NCBI GenBank assembly: GCA_002298885.1
Contig: DBMK01000358.1
Coordinates: forward strand, 18,457-26,251
Reading direction: 5' to 3'
Source of the DNA: Anaerolineaceae bacterium UBA700
Lineage (GTDB): Bacteria; Chloroflexota; Anaerolineae; Anaerolineales; Anaerolineaceae
DNA: 7,795 nt
Shown here one piece after another: positions 6,130-7,795 of this stretch. A program made the translations under genes and the position numbers. Position 1 is the first letter of the stretch, and the number at the start of each line of letters is the position of its first letter. The notes below the pieces were generated by a model. It worked only from the letters and a program-made list of their open reading frames with translations. It had not been told where the DNA came from and ran no database searches.

Positions 6130-7752
6130 ATGATTGAATCACAAGTACAGACCGGTCCTTCCCCGAAGGAACTGTCTCAATTGAAATGGCGGGTCCTGGT
6201 TTCGGTAATCTTTGGCATCTTTATGGTGATCCTGGACACAACGGTCGTCAACGTGGCCTTCCAGACGCTGCGCACCGAGTTCGGGGCTTCCCTGAGCGAT
6301 TCGCAGTGGATTATCAGCATCTACGTATTGTCGTTGGGTATCAGCACCCCCCTGGCAGGCTACCTGGCCGACCGCTTCGGGATGAAAATGATCTACCTGG
6401 CCGGGCTGACCATCTTCGTGATCGGCTCATTCTTGAGCGGCATCTCGCCCAGCCTGGGCTTTTTGATCGTTGCCCGCGCCCTGCAAGGTTTTGGTGGCGG
6501 CATCGCCCTTCCGCTGGGCTCGGCCATGCTCCTGCGCACGTTTCCGCCCTCCGAGCAAGGCGTGGCGCTGGGCATCTTCGGCATCTCCCTGGTCGTCGCC
6601 CCAGCCGTGGGTCCTATCCTGGGCGGCCTGCTGGTCGATCAGAACCTCTGGCGGGCAATCTTTTTCATCAACCCACCCATCGGCATACTAGGGATCATCC
6701 TCGGCTCGCGCTTCCTGCCGAACTTCAAGGACGAGCGTAAGCCGGCCTTCGATTTCCTGGGTCTGGTCACCGAGATCATCGGTTTTGGGGCCATTCTTTA
6801 CGCCGCCTCCGAAGCCGCCAACAATGGCTGGGGCGCCCCGGACGTGGCGACCTGGATAATCGTCGGGGTGATCGGACTGGTAGCCTTCGCCCTGGTGGAG
6901 CTGTTCGTGGCCAAGGAGCCGCTGATGGACTTGCGCCTGTACAAACGGCGCACCTTTCTCAACGCCAGCCTGCTGGGGTACGTCAGCGTGATTGCCCTGT
7001 TCGGCGCCGAATTCATGATGCCGATCTTTCTGCAAGCCCTGCGCGGCAAGACGGCTTTCGAAACCGGCCTGATTCTGCTGCCTATGGCCGTCACCAGCGG
7101 GGTTACCACCATCGTCGCCGGCCGCCTGTACGACCGCCTGGGACCGCGCCCGCTGGTGGCCTTCGGGTTCCTGATGCTGATCGTCAACACCTGGCAGCTC
7201 TCGCAGATCAAGGCAGACACGCCGATCACGACGATCATGCTACTCCTGGCGCTGCGCGGGTTGGCACTCGGTGCCACCGTGCAGACCACGTTCGTTACTG
7301 CCCTGTCGGTGGTGCCGCTGAAGCAGGTGGCGCGTGGCTCGTCGCTGACCAACGCCACCCGCAACGTGGTCCAGGCCATCGGCGTGGCCATCCTGGCCAC
7401 CGTGCTGGCCAGCGCCCTCTCGCCGCAGATCTCGGCCCTGCAGCAGCAGTTCCAGGACGCCCCGCGCCCGGCCGGCTCGACCCCGGTGGCTATCTGCACC
7501 ACCGTCCAGCCGCCGGTAGCCTCGGTCAATACCAACGGCGCCTCGGCCTCGGGGGCAGCCCAGATCCCCGGCGGCGCTCTCCAACTGCTCGCTGAAGCCT
7601 GCAATGAAAACATCGCCGGCTTCGAGCGGGCTTACACGGTGACCTTCTACGCCGCCATCGTGGCCCTCCTCCTGGGTATCCTCCTGCCCGGCTGGCCGCT
7701 CAAGTTCGCCGGCCGCCGCGCCGCCGACGCCCCACCGGCAGTAGGGCATTAA
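6130..7752 (+). CDS. DHA2-family MFS efflux transporter (EmrB/QacA type)
   Basis: This 540-residue inner-membrane protein belongs to the major facilitator superfamily, drug:H+ antiporter family 2, whose members export drugs or other small molecules using the proton gradient. About 14 hydrophobic helices can be traced; the first spans about residues 22-43 and the last about 503-521. Family motifs are clear: LDTTVVNVA (35-43, with membrane Asp36), GYLADRFGMK (77-86, motif A), ARALQGFGGG (115-124, motif B with Arg116) and VAPAVGPILGG (156-166, motif C, diagnostic of antiporters). GRLYDRLGPR (331-340) is the second-half copy of motif A. The loop before the last helix is long (about 430-500), rich in Gln, Ala, Pro and Ser, and holds the only two cysteines, Cys456 and Cys491. 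No EmrA-like partner is beside it. It has its own promoter with a candidate operator and a good ribosome binding site. Substrate cannot be predicted. Confidence 0.95.
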   Translation: MIESQVQTGPSPKELSQLKWRVLVSVIFGIFMVILDTTVVNVAFQTLRTEFGASLSDSQWIISIYVLSLGISTPLAGYLADRFGMKMIYLAGLTIFVIGSFLSGISPSLGFLIVARALQGFGGGIALPLGSAMLLRTFPPSEQGVALGIFGISLVVAPAVGPILGGLLVDQNLWRAIFFINPPIGILGIILGSRFLPNFKDERKPAFDFLGLVTEIIGFGAILYAASEAANNGWGAPDVATWIIVGVIGLVAFALVELFVAKEPLMDLRLYKRRTFLNASLLGYVSVIALFGAEFMMPIFLQALRGKTAFETGLILLPMAVTSGVTTIVAGRLYDRLGPRPLVAFGFLMLIVNTWQLSQIKADTPITTIMLLLALRGLALGATVQTTFVTALSVVPLKQVARGSSLTNATRNVVQAIGVAILATVLASALSPQISALQQQFQDAPRPAGSTPVAICTTVQPPVASVNTNGASASGAAQIPGGALQLLAEACNENIAGFERAYTVTFYAAIVALLLGILLPGWPLKFAGRRAADAPPAVGH

Positions 7753-7774
7753 TTTATGGCTAAAAGCAACGACC

Positions 7775-7795
7775 GGCCACCTCTTCGTGGTGGCC
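7775..7795 (+). terminator. Probable terminator hairpin, cut by window end
   Basis: GGCCACC (7775-7781) and GGTGGCC (7789-7795) form a perfect 7-bp GC stem with a 7-nt loop containing TTCG, 22 bp after the transporter stop codon. An AAAA run (7762-7765) lies upstream. The place where a T-run would confirm an intrinsic terminator is beyond the window, and the stem may also extend there. Confidence 0.55.

Noticed and set aside
7755..7795. ATG beginning a frame that is open to the window end
   Set aside because: It has no ribosome binding site, and the sequence is better explained as the upstream A-run and stem of a terminator. It cannot be settled without the following bases.

Overview
This is a GC-rich bacterial chromosomal window with five complete protein-coding genes and two sizeable non-coding stretches. 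The overall style (GC-rich genes, a MutS of this type, and intergenic repeats of the 'cacggag / attcgcggataa' kind) reminds me of Chloroflexota, Anaerolineae-like bacteria. That is an impression from memory and not a demonstrated placement. I see no tRNA, rRNA, CRISPR array, transposase, phage gene or recognisable defence system. The genes are ordinary housekeeping and metabolic types, and the more interesting signals lie in the gaps between them.

Layout. Positions 19-1527 hold two minus-strand genes 30 bp apart: an aldo/keto reductase (592-1527) followed by an unrecognised 180-residue soluble protein (19-561). Positions 1528-1843 form a divergent, AT-rich spacer. It contains a diverged long inverted-repeat element (1569-1733) and, on the plus strand, a promoter placed so close to mutS that its transcript would be leaderless. 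Positions 1844-5706 carry a plus-strand pair, mutS (mismatch repair ATPase) and a kynureninase (kynU), which overlap by ATGA. Positions 5707-6129 are non-coding. They hold alternating inverted copies of a GGGTCTG-type word (5771-5894), a 9-bp direct repeat, and a strong promoter with a perfect 12-bp palindrome inside its spacer. That promoter drives a 14-helix drug:H+ antiporter (DHA2/EmrB-QacA family, 6130-7752). The window closes on one GC hairpin (7775-7795) that looks like the start of a terminator.

How the genes fit together. No shared pathway links the five genes. MutS acts in DNA repair. Kynureninase acts in tryptophan breakdown, converting kynurenine to anthranilate and alanine. The aldo/keto reductase is a generic NADPH carbonyl reductase, and the DHA2 pump is an exporter of unknown substrate. 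The mutS-kynU overlap implies co-translation without an obvious functional reason. The pump has its own promoter and probably its own repressor, which is not in this window.
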